The notes below the pieces were generated by a model that had not been told where the DNA came from, ran no database searches, and was given only the letters and a program-made list of their open reading frames with translations. This document shows, piece after piece, positions 1-12,100 of a stretch of DNA of 64,000 nucleotides; position 1 is the first letter of the stretch, and each line of letters opens with the position of its first letter. A program made the position numbers and the translations under genes. This DNA comes from Halichondria panicea (taxonomy: Eukaryota > Porifera > Demospongiae > Suberitida > Halichondriidae), in assembly GCF_963675165.1 (NCBI RefSeq), contig NC_087389.1, positions 95,001 to 159,000 of the forward strand. Reading direction: 5' to 3'.

Positions 1-60
1 GGTCAGGCCGTTCAGATACGGCTTGGGGTTCAATGGCATAGCCTGGAGTGTGTGGGCCAT
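1..60 (-). CDS. SNRPF: Small nuclear ribonucleoprotein F (Sm-F), N-terminal fragment
   Basis: The first 20 codons read on the minus strand give MAHTLQAMPLNPKPYLNGLT, after which the gene leaves the window. The segment PLNPKPxLNGLT matches the start of the Sm-F protein (human MSLPLNPKPFLNGLTGK). Sm-F is one of the seven Sm proteins that form a ring on spliceosomal U snRNAs in the nucleus. The start is taken at 60. A second in-frame ATG at 39 would give an N-terminus closer to the human length, so the true start is undecided. The gene is divergent from the EGF-domain gene at 484. The call rests on a short stretch only, but that stretch is very characteristic. Confidence 0.8.
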   Translation of the reverse strand, partial: MAHTLQAMPLNPKPYLNGLT

Positions 61-483
61 AGTGTGAACCAACACAGCAGATCTGAACTAACAACTTACT
101 GTAGTCATACTTGCACTGTTGTATGTAGGGGTACTTGGAGTTCAAGAGATGTGAAGAAAACCTCCTTTTGGCTTGAGCTTCTCGGTCTGCCACGTGCTGT
201 CTATTGTGATTAGGTTGATTAGCAAGCGAAATCCCCACCTGATTAGAGGGGTCCAAAGAAGTGGGCGTTAGTTTATCCACTTCGCCTAGGAGACAGCAAG
301 GAAAACATTGGCGGGTCATCTTCTTTTGATTGTTGGCCACACGCAAAGTAGGAGCCAGAGAAGCAGTGCAGAACTAAGAGAAGCCATCTAAATCTCTTCT
401 TGCAAAGAAAAAACAGACTCTATTTTCTGCCTGGAGCTAGCTAGTTGTAGATATTTGTGGGCGTTACCTCAAGCTAAGGAAAG
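61..483. promoter_or_regulatory. Divergent intergenic region between Sm-F and the EGF-domain gene
   Basis: These 423 bases separate two gene starts pointing away from each other, so they should hold both promoters and both 5' UTRs. I see no ORF, no clear TATA box and no repeat. A shared bidirectional promoter is an inference from the arrangement. Confidence 0.4.
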
Positions 484-1727
484 ATGAAATTGAACTACAG
501 TGGTTGTCTATTGCTTGTGATGCTGGTTAGCATCGGTGCAGTCTACGCTCAGTCCGGAAATAGCACTGCATCTGCATCTGGGAGTGGCAGTGGCAGTGGA
601 GATGGTAAGTAGCTGCATTGGTAGCTTTGTTGTATGGCTTGTACAAGCTAGCAGCATGATGAGCTACACCCCCTTTAACCAATTTTTTACTCAGATGATA
701 ACTGCGAGAGCTTACAATGCAGCCATGGTTGCAATGAAACCTCCGTGGGCCCTATGTGCTACTGCCCAGGGGGTTATGAGTTGGGTGATAATGAACAGAC
801 ATGCCAAGGTGAGTTTCAAAAGTAGCTATTATAAAATACTAGCTCTTCAAGTATTCACACTTATTTAAATAGAGTGTCGTGGTGGTTACTGGGGGGTCGG
901 TTGCAGTATGATGTGTGAGTGTTCGTCAGGGGGCGCTGGTAATCCGTGCAACAATGTCAACGGAGCCTGCATCTGCAACAGTTGTTGGACTGGCACGAGC
1001 TGTGAAACTAGTAAGCTCTCTGTTAAATATGAAAATTGCTGTATGAGCTAAATAATTCCCTACACAGGTGTGGGAAGCGGTTGTTTTCTGGAATTTTTAC
1101 AGTTAGCAAATAAGGTAAGAAACATTATATAAAAACCGCAACTACGTCTACATGTATACACCTGTATAGGTGTGTTGGTGTGTCGATATCAGTCCTTGAT
1201 TTTGTCATGCACAGAGTGGAGAAATTCTTCAAAAACGGTATGGAGGAGCCTATTTCCCTACACCACACGTGGACACCATACAGGGTCTTATTGTTGATGA
1301 CTTATTGGAGCTCAACACAGCAGCCATTGTTGCTAACCCTGAGCTCACAATAGTCTCAAGAAGCGATGTAGGACAGGGAGATCTGGCCAAGGTGAGAACA
1401 TGTGCACGTGCAATCATATTCACAGCAATAATTATGATACCCAATTAATGTCTAACCATAACCATATCCGATTGTGACCTAAAAATGTCCTCATAGTGAT
1501 ACCCCCCCCCCCCATCATACACTCTCTCTCATGCCCCCCCCCCCCGTACACACACACACACACAGCTGAAATTCACGGTTGACTACACAGTGGATCGTCC
1601 AGCGGCAGAGGCAGGCCTGGCTCGTCTCGCAGACAAGGTCAAGCTGGGAGGTCTCCGGGTGACACTCATTCAGCAATTATTCACTAACACGGCTGAAGTA
1701 ACTATCAATGCTGGCACTAACAACTAA
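484..1727 (+). CDS. Small secreted EGF-domain protein, six exons
   Basis: Exons read 484-604, 695-808, 873-1010, 1068-1114, 1215-1391 and 1566-1727, all with GT-AG borders and compatible phases. The protein starts with a signal peptide (MKLNYSGCLLLVMLVSIGAV then YAQ), followed by a Ser/Gly-rich linker (SASGSGSGSG). Next comes an EGF-like domain with six Cys (CESLQCSHGC...CYCPGGY...TC), then a second Cys-rich EGF/laminin-like segment containing GxWGxxC and CxC motifs. The C-terminal ~115 residues have few Cys (pattern YxGAYFPTPHVDTIQ) and match no family I know. The product is probably an extracellular or secreted protein. No transmembrane segment or GPI signal is evident at the C-terminus (ends VTINAGTNN). 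Function is unknown. Confidence 0.75.
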
Positions 1728-2075
1728 CTAGCCAACAGCTTCTCTATTTTATAGCTGTATTTTATGATTGTGAGGTCACCTCGGCACGAACTATGTAACT
1801 AGTATGTAACACATTATTTCTAGACATTATAACACTTTTTATATGTTTTTTAAAGACCATTGTCCCTCGATATGTTTCATAGTTTTTTGCATTACAGCAT
1901 TATAATTGATGTATTGCGATGTTGTCATGGTGATAATTAAATTATTAAACATTACAGGGAGATAACATCTAATGTGCAACAATGATACGTAATTGTAATT
2001 CTGATGCACTAATTAACCATCAGCGTAAGTTCAAGTGACAGTTCAATTTAATCATGTTGAGTGAGCTAGTTGTGT
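1728..2075. other. Convergent 3' UTR region
   Basis: This A/T-rich stretch separates the stop of the EGF-domain gene (+) from the stop of HUWE1 (-). It must hold the two 3' UTRs. I see no ORF, hairpin or repeat in it. Confidence 0.4.
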
Positions 2076-5000
2076 TCAAGCCAGTCCAAATCCCTCAGGG
2101 CATTCTCTGACAGCTGTCAGGAGCATATCGTACAGTTTGTCATAAGTTGGGTACGGGGGAAGGTCAAGTTGGTTGAAACTGTGTGAGAGAGAGAGACAGT
2201 CTAAACACATGCTTGTTGTTTTGTGGTTTCTCAAAAGTAGCGGCTACAGTTACTACACACAGTCATACGTATTATGGTCAATCTACTACAAGTACAAGTA
2301 CAAGTCATGTATGTCCAACAATTATAATAACACTGCATTGCGAAAACAAGTACAAACAAGTTATTTACGTTACCAAGGGGCGGGCGTGTAACTAAGTTCC
2401 ATAACTACAGCAGCGTACACAATGAACCCACCATGTGTGAGCACAAGGCAACCTGTCAGTACACAATGAACCCACCATGTGTGAGCACAAGGCAACCTGT
2501 CAGTACACAATGAACCCACCATGTGTGAGCACAAGGCAACCTGTCAGTACACAATGAACCCACCATGTGTGAGCACAAGGCAACCTGTCAGTACACAATG
2601 AACCCACCATGTGTGAGCACAAGGCAACCTGTCAGTACACAATGAACCCACCATGTGTGAGCACAAGGCAACCTGTCAGTACACAATGAACCCACCATGT
2701 GTGAGCACAAGGCAACCTGTCAGTACACAATGAACCCACCATGTGTGAGCACAAGGCAACCTGTCAGTACACAATGAACCCACCATGTGTGAGCACAAGG
2801 CAACCTGTCAGTACACAATGAACCCACCATGTGTGAGCACAAGGCAACCTGTCAGTGGACCTGTCGTCTCTGTGGATCTGGAATTTCTGGAGTCCATTCA
2901 TCCCCTCGAGAGCGGCAAAGCCTTGTAGGGGCACTTTGGAGGTCCCGGTGACAAACTGAAGGAACCTGGCCCTGTCCGCCTGGTCAAACGAGCGAAGAGC
3001 TCTCCAGAACCACTGAATCTGGGAAAACGAAAGAAAAAGAAGGCTTACATGTACGCCCAGTAATTAAGTAAGAGATCACCAAACTACATAATTACGATAC
3101 AGTGACATTTGTATACTACATTGCACTGATGCACAGTAAAAAGCTGCTGAGAATAAGTAAAGGGCCTTTGTCAGTACAGGATGTGTTTAAGATACATGTA
3201 CCCAATGACCTTTTGCTGCTTACGTGGACAGTTTAATGCACTATGAAACCACACACTAGACTAATACACAGCAGCGTGAAGTCACATGACACACACGCAC
3301 ACACCTGTAGAGAAGTCTCGGAGTACTTGTGGTATTCAGTGTTGGCCTTGAGGTCATCAATATCAATGGAGGGTAATCCAGATATGAGCAACTCAAGCTC
3401 CTGTTCATTGAATATAGAGATGAGGTCCTTGGGAATCACCTCGTAGAAGCCCTCGAGGAAGCTCTTGATTTGAGCTTGAATGGACCCGGTCATTTTCATC
3501 TGACAAGCCAGCTGCACATACTCCCTCTTGTTGGCCTCTGTCACAACTAGGTTTGTACCATCTGGTTTGAGCTCCTTCACCTCCGTCTTGCCGAACTCTT
3601 GAACCTGAAGTAATGGGACACAGTCACACTCACGTACTCACGAAGTTTACTACACCTTACACCACCGCATGCAATGAATATCTTGGAAAGTGTGTACTAC
3701 ACCTTACACCACCGCATGCAATGAATATCTTGGAAAGTGTGTACTACACCTTACACCACCGCATGCAGTGAATATGTATCCAGCCTGATGTACACCACCA
3801 CATGCAGTGAATATGTATCCAGCCTGATGTACCGCATTTATCATAATCTAAGGCCCTCGAAATATACGACACTTGTGTGCATGGTCTTGCCAGTTAATTG
3901 CCTAACACACATACATAGCCTAATCTCTTGCACAATCAATTCATGAAATAATTAACACCTATAAACTTACCTCTGTGGTGAAATTCAAATCGATTCCCAG
4001 GTCGCCATAGTTATGTTCCAAGAGGTAGACCATTCCCTGGTAGAAGGCGTAGTCTTCAGCCTCTATGTCAGAGAAGTGGACGGGCTTCCCGAGGATGTGC
4101 TTGTAGAAAGACCTTGTGAAGTAGCAATCGAGCAACTTGTTGTCGTATATAGCCTTGGCAATCACTCTTCCGATGAACTTGAAATAGTTGAGATGGTTAG
4201 GATTGACGTAAGACAAAGCGTTGGGAATGTAAGTCACACGGTCGCCAGAGGTGAGCTGAAACAGGGCGTAGTTTGGATTGAACATCTCCCGGGCGATAAT
4301 CAGATACCACTCGCGAAGCAGACCCCCCACATCCTGTCCCTCCTCCCCCTCAAACTGGATGTACAAATTCCCCTTGAGTTCCTCGGACGAGCGTCGGTAC
4401 AGCTCTCGGAACGAGTCCTCGAAGATGTGGTCTCGACGGATATGAACCACGATGTCATCTCTCCTCATCCCATCGTCGGTCTGATCTAGTTCGTGTCTAA
4501 AGTATCGTCTCTTGACATCAAAGTCGAGGACCTTGGTGTGATGGACAAGGACAGAGAAGGGACCCTCCGATAGTGGGATGGTGCTCTGGCGGAGGATTTG
4601 GTTGAGAACAGTGCGATGTTTTTCTGCAGTGACGGAAAATGAGATATTACATCATTATAATTATATACATTTACTTCTTTCTTTTTCAATAAATTATAGC
4701 TTTTGCATTAGATACGATGTGTGCATTATTCTAGTACTATGCATGCACACATACACTCTGTCTAAGTGTCCTCTCACCTGCAAACTTGAGGAACCTGGCA
4801 ATATCAGGGGGTAGGTGGGCATACAGGTCTATCTCCGAGTCTCCACCGGGGGTCCCAGGGACGGGGCTTATGCTATCCATGGGTGCGGGGGCGGGAGAGT
4901 CAGGGGGCATGTCAGAATCACCTAGGGTGTGGTAGGAAGCTAAACGACCCGTCCTAGTTAGCAATGATCCTCTTCTCTTTGTTGACTGTTTGAGGTCATC

Positions 5001-5367
5001 GTTTGAGTCGGCATGAACCAGAAAGAAAGCTTCGACCAGTGGTTGCAATACGAGAACAGCGTGAGAGTCTTTGGTCCTCCCCAGGGCATCCAGACAATCA
5101 CTGAGCATGCTCCATAGCTCCTCCAGCTCCAGTTGAAGACTGAGTGGTTGTAGCATGAACTTCTGACTGGAGGGAACCGAGGTGGTTGACGAGGGCTGGT
5201 CCACTTCCATTGGTCTAGAAGTGGACAATGCTTGACGTGGAGGTGCTCTACCGGGAGGGCCTCGACCTGTTGCATGGAGGAAACAACAAATTCTGGCTTA
5301 AATTACTGAACATCTATATTGTACACATGACTGTACTACATGTATTGTACACGCACACACACACACG

Positions 5368-5438
<71 letters not shown>

Positions 5439-8400
5439 ACACGCACACACGCACACACAACACACAGATACCTCGTGCTGAAGTGGTGGTCATAGTTGGC
5501 TTCCTCTGAGTTGCAATGGCAGACTGCGCTGACTCCCTCAACTGACACACCACCTTGAGCATCCTCAGGAAGAATGACTGTTGTGAGCCCTTACAGGTGA
5601 GGGGCACCATCGAGGGGAGATGAAGATCGTTGGAGTGATCAGTATGACGTTGCTGCTCCGGGGTGGCAATCGACGGCAGCACAACACCAGTCAAAATCGA
5701 TACTGTCGTCTTAGAGTCACTAGATACGCCTTCAGCTGGCTTCATGTCCATCAAAGACTCCATATTGTCAGAGAGGTTCTCAAAAAGAGTGGAAATTTGG
5801 GAGCTCAGTGTCTGGCCAATAGCTTTGACCCCTTCAAGTAGAATGACTAGAATCTGTTCTCTGGTTTCAATTGAGCATTTTGAGAGATTTGTTAAGAGTG
5901 ATGTGGCATCTTCCAATCCATCCTCGCTGCACCGACCAGATATCAGTACACTCACGACCGTCCTGAGAAGGTGTGGACTGATCAGAGATAAATCTTTATT
6001 GTCTTGGGACTCATTTTTTATCTTTTCGTCCATCTTTTCGTCCATCTTTTCGTCCCCTTTGGCTTGTGAAGGGTCAGGGCCAATAACTTGAGAGAGTTTG
6101 GATGGAAATAGTATTTTTCTGACTAGACCAGTTTTGGGAATGGCTGTCGAAGCATAGTTCAGTACTCGAAGGAGCTTGTCGGTCAGAGGGATACTGTCTT
6201 TGAAGATGTCTTGCGAGAACAGAGAAATCAGTTGCCCGAGAATGGAAGATTCAAATAGCTCAGCATCGGAGTTGAATTGGGCGGGGTCTGTGTATTGGAA
6301 CAATCTCAGGACACTCCTACTCTTGCGGCTAGACAAATTGTCCAATTTTAGCAGCGTATTCCAAAACTTGCTCACTACTCGTTGCTGATCAGTTTCGACA
6401 GCTGGCGATTTCGTGGAGACAGGTAGCAGCTCGGCAGGTAGGAAACTTGATTGGAATTGTCTTGCTAGAAACACTAACAGATCGAGAACATTGTTACAAA
6501 TGTTTGTACTTGCTAGAGGATGGATCTTGACGGAGGGATTTGCTCCAGCCTTTCTCGGCTGCTCAACTTGAAAGACTTGTGTGTGAGATCCCAGGGCAGC
6601 GCTGATGCTGATATTGAGCCAGTGTGGTGAGTTGGGGTGTGGAGATGGAACAATGCGAGGTCCTGAAGTTGAAGGTTCTTCTGTTTGTGAGGTAAGCATC
6701 GGTGGCATTGGACAAGGGACCCTAACAAGAGGATGTTGAAGCTTCCTAATAATCTCTAGCAAGCTCGACAGAACCCACGATCTGGTAGAGATGTGTTGGC
6801 AAACGTTTTTGATGATTCTATGCAGTCTGTTGATATGTATACGATTATGGTCCAAGAATAGTGGCACCAGGATACACACTAGAGACTCGGGGGCAAGCAT
6901 CTGCTTGCTGTTGGGCTCTCCTTTAGCTGCAGCTTGTGCGGCCAGGGCTCGTCTGTCAGGTCGGTACGTGGGCATATCGATGAGAGCATACGGATTGAGA
7001 TTCACAATCGCATAATGAAGGCCAGCTGCTTCGAATGAGTGATGAGAAAATGGGTGTGGTACGCCTGAGTTAGTGCCAGAGCCCCCGGCACCTGAGGCCT
7101 CTGCACGGATATGAGCTTCTTCCATCATTCGTTCCAAGAAGGCGTCTCTCTGAGCTTGCATTTGTCGTCTCCGAGATTCTCTGTCCTGTTGTAGACGTCT
7201 TGCTTCATTGGCTAGGTCATCGGGAAGATGTCCGAAGGAGCTCTCGTCGAGATCTGAGAGAATGGTACGTCGGAGATCAGAGGGGAGGTTTCGAAAGAAG
7301 GATGAGTTATCGAGTGGATCAATGGGGTCCATGCTTCCTTGCTGTCTTACTCTCTCCAGTCGTTCTTGTTGAATCACCTGCACACACAAACACAATACAA
7401 TTATCACATGACCTACACAGGAGAACTTGTGTAATCACATGACCTACACAGGAGGACTTGTGTAATCACATGACCTACACAGGAGGACTTGTGTAATCTG
7501 AAGTACATGCATGCTGTACTGCGCACAAAAATGAATTTGTAAAGCTTTTAAAGTTCTTCTAATCAGCTTTTGTATAGCACACATGTGTAATGGTATCAGA
7601 GACAAACACTAAGAAGTTATATTTACATAAACACACTCGTAAGAGCACTCACCTCAGACTGTATGGTGGGAGGGAGGGCAGACAGGAACTCGGGACTAAT
7701 ACTGCTCTGAAACGGTGCCTCTACTTCTTGTTGTTCCGAGGGAGGCTGTCTCACCCGTTCCTCTCGACGATGCTGAGCCAGCACTTCGTGACGAATGGAC
7801 AGTGGTAGAGCAGCTAAGAATGTCGGGTCAATGGCGCTACTCTCAGGAGTCTCCTGTGATGATGCACCCTCTGCTGGGGGTGGTGTGGTGTTGCTAGCGG
7901 CGATGGATAGAGAGCCGGCAGCAACAGTAGTGGGTGTGAGCATATCGGATGGGAGACTAGAAGATGCGCCTTGGGGGGACGGGGTTGCCATAGTAGCAGT
8001 GGCGCTGGAGTGGGGGTGATCGTGTAGAACAGTTGCTTGTAAGTTATTAGATGTTGGTGTAGAGGCCACAGTGTTAGAGGGAAGTTGGAGGCTTGATAGC
8101 AAAAGAGGAGCCAGTGTATCTGATGGGCTAGGAGATTGCTGCGACTGGCTGCTTGAAGGGGGTGTGGCCCGTTGCATTGCATCAGTAGCACGTGTGTTCA
8201 CTCTTGCCGAAGCACGGGCTAAAGAATCGACGACTGATGCGAAATCTTGCGCCAGATAAGGACTGCCCTCGTTTGTTGAAGAGCTTCTACTGACAGGATG
8301 TTGTGCAAAGAACGAGTTGACTTGAGAGGCAATATCGGGGGCATCACTATTGACTGGTTCTGTTACTATGTTGTCTCCTGCTGACTGCTCCTCCATGCTC

Positions 8401-9092
8401 TGTACATCGCCCAGTGTGAAGGAGTCTTGTGGGGAGGGCTCAGCCAGTGATAGGGGACGAGCATCTTGTATGACTGGAGTTCGAATAGCAGACTGACTGT
8501 TTGTAGGTGTTTCAGATGTTGAATTGGTGAGCTGCAATTAGAGAGAGAATTGGTACTCTAAATATCTATGCACAATTGACATGCACAGTACAAGCATCTA
8601 CCAAGTATGTACGAGCAATACTGGCCATAATTATACCACCAAAAAATTAGCATAAAAATGGGATCATAAAGTGGCATCACAAGAATTGGGTACATTCAAA
8701 ATGAAAGCACATGCCTCGGTGGAAGCTAAGTAACTGCATACAAACTGAAAGAGTGGGTAATGATGGACCATAATTATTGTTAAAAACGATTGATGCCAAA
8801 AGTTCAAGTCTGGCTACATCAGCAGAGCCTTGCAGCTCTCTGCTCACTTTTGCAGCTACCAATAGCTAGCGTTGTGGTGCAGAGCTAACTACTAAGTAGA
8901 GTAGCAACACTTGGTGAACAAGTTTGGCTACGGACTCTTCTGAAAGGCTGCAATGGCATTCCAAGTAAGCAAAACTATTGAAAACGAAGCATTATTTAGC
9001 AAATCCACGAATTAAAATCCAAGAAAACATGACTAGAAGCCTATACTTGCACTTCATTGATCCTTGAGCAGCTGTAGCAGTCCACACACACG

Positions 9093-9171
<79 letters not shown>

Positions 9172-12100
9172 CCGTATGCCTCGCTTGCGCATGCGCACCG
9201 AGGCATAATAATTATCTTATGCATTCACTAAAAACGTACACAATACTGAAATTGGTAACTAGTATGTATATATACCTCTCCAATGCTTGTTGGTGGTGGT
9301 GGTTGAGAGGAGGGCGTGTCAGTAGTGGGCGGGGTCGGTGCTCCAGCTACAGCCGATAAGAATGTGTAGAGTGGGTCTTCTCTGTTTGTTGCAGCAAGTG
9401 ATGCTACGGCAGATTCTTGTGTACCATCGAATGTCGCCATGATCGGGTGGGCGGAGTTACTTGCAGTCGTCGTAGTTATGAGTTGTGACGAAACAGCTGT
9501 CGAAGCGGCCACTGAAGAGGCAGCTTGAGTAGACATGATGGATGATGTAGCATTAGAGACCTGATCCCTTGCTTCAACCACGCCTTCCATTGCAGTCACT
9601 TCTTCGTCCCTCTCTGTCAACTGCTCTCTAGTGCTACGCACAGCTGCCACTGTTTGAGCGAGAGCGTCTGCCACTTGCCTAAGACTCGAACGAAGTTGGT
9701 CCACGGACGTCGATGCATCGCGAGGACTAGAGGGTGTGGCTTGATCCGAGGGGTGAGGGGCATTGGGGGGGACATTTGTTGTATTTGGTTCTGAACGAAA
9801 GGTGATAGTTCGCGTAGCGGTGACTGTTGATGTAGGGGGTGTGGCCATTGCAGGAGAGGGTGTGGCTACAGCAGAAGCAGCAGCGGTGGTGGTTGTGGTG
9901 GTAACAGTACTTGTGCTAGTTGTGCTTTGTTGAGAGGTAGACGCTGGTGTAGTCGTTGTTGTTGTTGTTGTTGTTGTTGCCGTGGAAGCAGTGCTTCGAT
10001 TGTTGCGTCGTCGTGACGAAGAAAAAAGTTCTTCATCAGATGAATTTTGTGGATTACATTTCAGGAAGATGGCACCCCACGTTGCTTTGATAGAGTCTCT
10101 TAATTCGTGCATACAATGAACAGTGGCAGGGCCATCGATGATCGCACTTGTCTCCTCCCACCGTCCGAGAGCGTTCTGGATAACAGGCGATTCCAACTCT
10201 TCTTGAACAGACTGTTCCCGGGAGCTCGGCGATTCTATAATTATGGGGGCAAGAAGTCATCAAAATATAACAAAACAACATCAGGAGCGGAAAGTTCACA
10301 AGAAACTAACATTACAGTGACACAAAATTCGGATCAACGGTACTAAAGTTATGGCTGTTGTTCAACTACACCCCTACTCGTTTCAACAGCCTTAACTTGA
10401 GTATCGTTGATCCAATGTCAAAAATTTTCTAATTTTCTGAAAGCTTAGAAAGAGACCTTTCAAATGATGTGTTGCAATCCAAAATTTCGTGCGGGCTCAA
10501 ATTTGTCATTTTTCGGCCTTGGACAAATTGATATCTCTCAAATATTACTTTTGATGACATCATTTGAACTATTTTTTTCTAAGCTTTCAGAAAATCCTAA
10601 AAATTTGACATTGGATCCACGGAATTCAAGTTATGGCAGCCGAAAGAATCCCTAAACCATTGAATGAATCGAGTTGTAGTTGAACATCTTTCAACAGCCT
10701 TAACTTGAGTATCGTTGATCCAATGTCAAAAATTTTCTAATTTTCTGAAAGCTTAGAAAGAGACCTTTCAAATGATGCGTTGCAATCCAAAATTTCGTCC
10801 GGGCCCAAATTTGTCATTTTTCGGCCTTGGACCATGGGCTATTATTCATGGTATCGCCAAATTGGTATCTCTCAAATATTACTTTTGATGACATTATTTG
10901 AACTATTTTTTTCTAAGCTTTCAGAAAATCCTAAAAAATTTGACATTGGATCCACGGAATTCAAGTTATGGCAGCCGAAAGAATCCCTAAACCATTGAAT
11001 GAACGGAGTGTAGTTGAACATCTTTCAACAGCCTTAACTTGAGTATCGTTGATCCAATGTCAAAAATTTTATAATTTTCTGAAAGCTTAGAAAGAGACCT
11101 TTCAAATGATGTGTTGCAATCCAAAATTTCGTCCGGGCCCAAATTTGTCAGTTTTCGGCCTTGGACCATGGGCTATTATTATCCATGGTATCACCAAATA
11201 GGTATCTCTCAAATATGATTTTTTATAACACCATTTGAACTATTTTTTTCTAAGCTTTCAGAAAATCCTAAAAAATTTGACATTGGATCCACGGAATTCA
11301 AGTTATGGCAGCCGAAAGAATCCCTAAACCATTGAATGAACGGAGTGTAGTTGAACATCTTTCAACAGCCTTAACTTGAGTATCGTTGATCCAATGTCAA
11401 AAATTTTATAATTTTCTGAAAGCTTAGAAAGAGACCTTTCAAATGATGTGTTGCAATTCAAAATTTCGTCCGGGCCCAAATTTGTCATTTTTCGGCCTTG
11501 GACCATGGGCTATTATTCATGGTATCGCCAAATTGGTATCTCTCAAATATTACTTTTGATGACATCATTTGAACTATTTTTTTGTAAGCTTTCAGAAAAT
11601 CCTAAAAAATTTGACATTAGATCCACGGAATTCAAGTTATGGCAGCCGAAAGAATCCCTAAACCATTGAATGAACGGAGTGTAAGTTGATCAATGGTTCG
11701 GGGACTCTTTCAGCTGCTCTAACTTGAATTCCATCGATCCAATTTCAACAATTTTTTGATTTCTGAAAGCTTAGAAAGATACTTTTCAAATGGTGTCATC
11801 AAAGTTCATATTTGAGATATGAAAAAATTCTGTCAATCCAGCCCAATACCATGGATACCATGGTCTAAGGCCGAAAAATGACAAATTATGGCCCCAACCA
11901 AATGTTGGATTGAAACACATCAGTTGAAAGGTCTCTTTCTAAGCTTTCCGAAAATCATAACATTTTTGACATTGGATCAACAGTACGAAAGTTAATGGCT
12001 GTTGAAAGATGTTCAACTACAACCCCCCCTCTCCGTTTAATCAAAGGTTGTACGAGGTAAGTACATACGAAGCACTGTCTGTTGTCATGTGATCACAAAC

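Noticed and set aside
2173..2395. Two overlapping plus-strand ORFs of about 70 codons
   Set aside because: They lie opposite the last HUWE1 exon and its intron, use low-complexity sequence and have no recognisable motif.
2417..2856. Considered as repeated coding exons of HUWE1
   Set aside because: The units lack acceptors and the 44-base length breaks the frame. Only the exon-proximal copy is coding.
4013..4489. 158-codon plus-strand ORF
   Set aside because: Antisense shadow of the HECT-domain exon, which is strongly conserved on the minus strand.
5228..5509. ORFs through the (CA)n tract giving poly-HT or poly-VC
   Set aside because: Translation of a microsatellite in an intron, not a protein.
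10464..11669. Repeated ORFs of about 60-75 codons in both strands
   Set aside because: They arise from the satellite units and recur identically in the array at 48888-49862. No coding signature or transposase motif.
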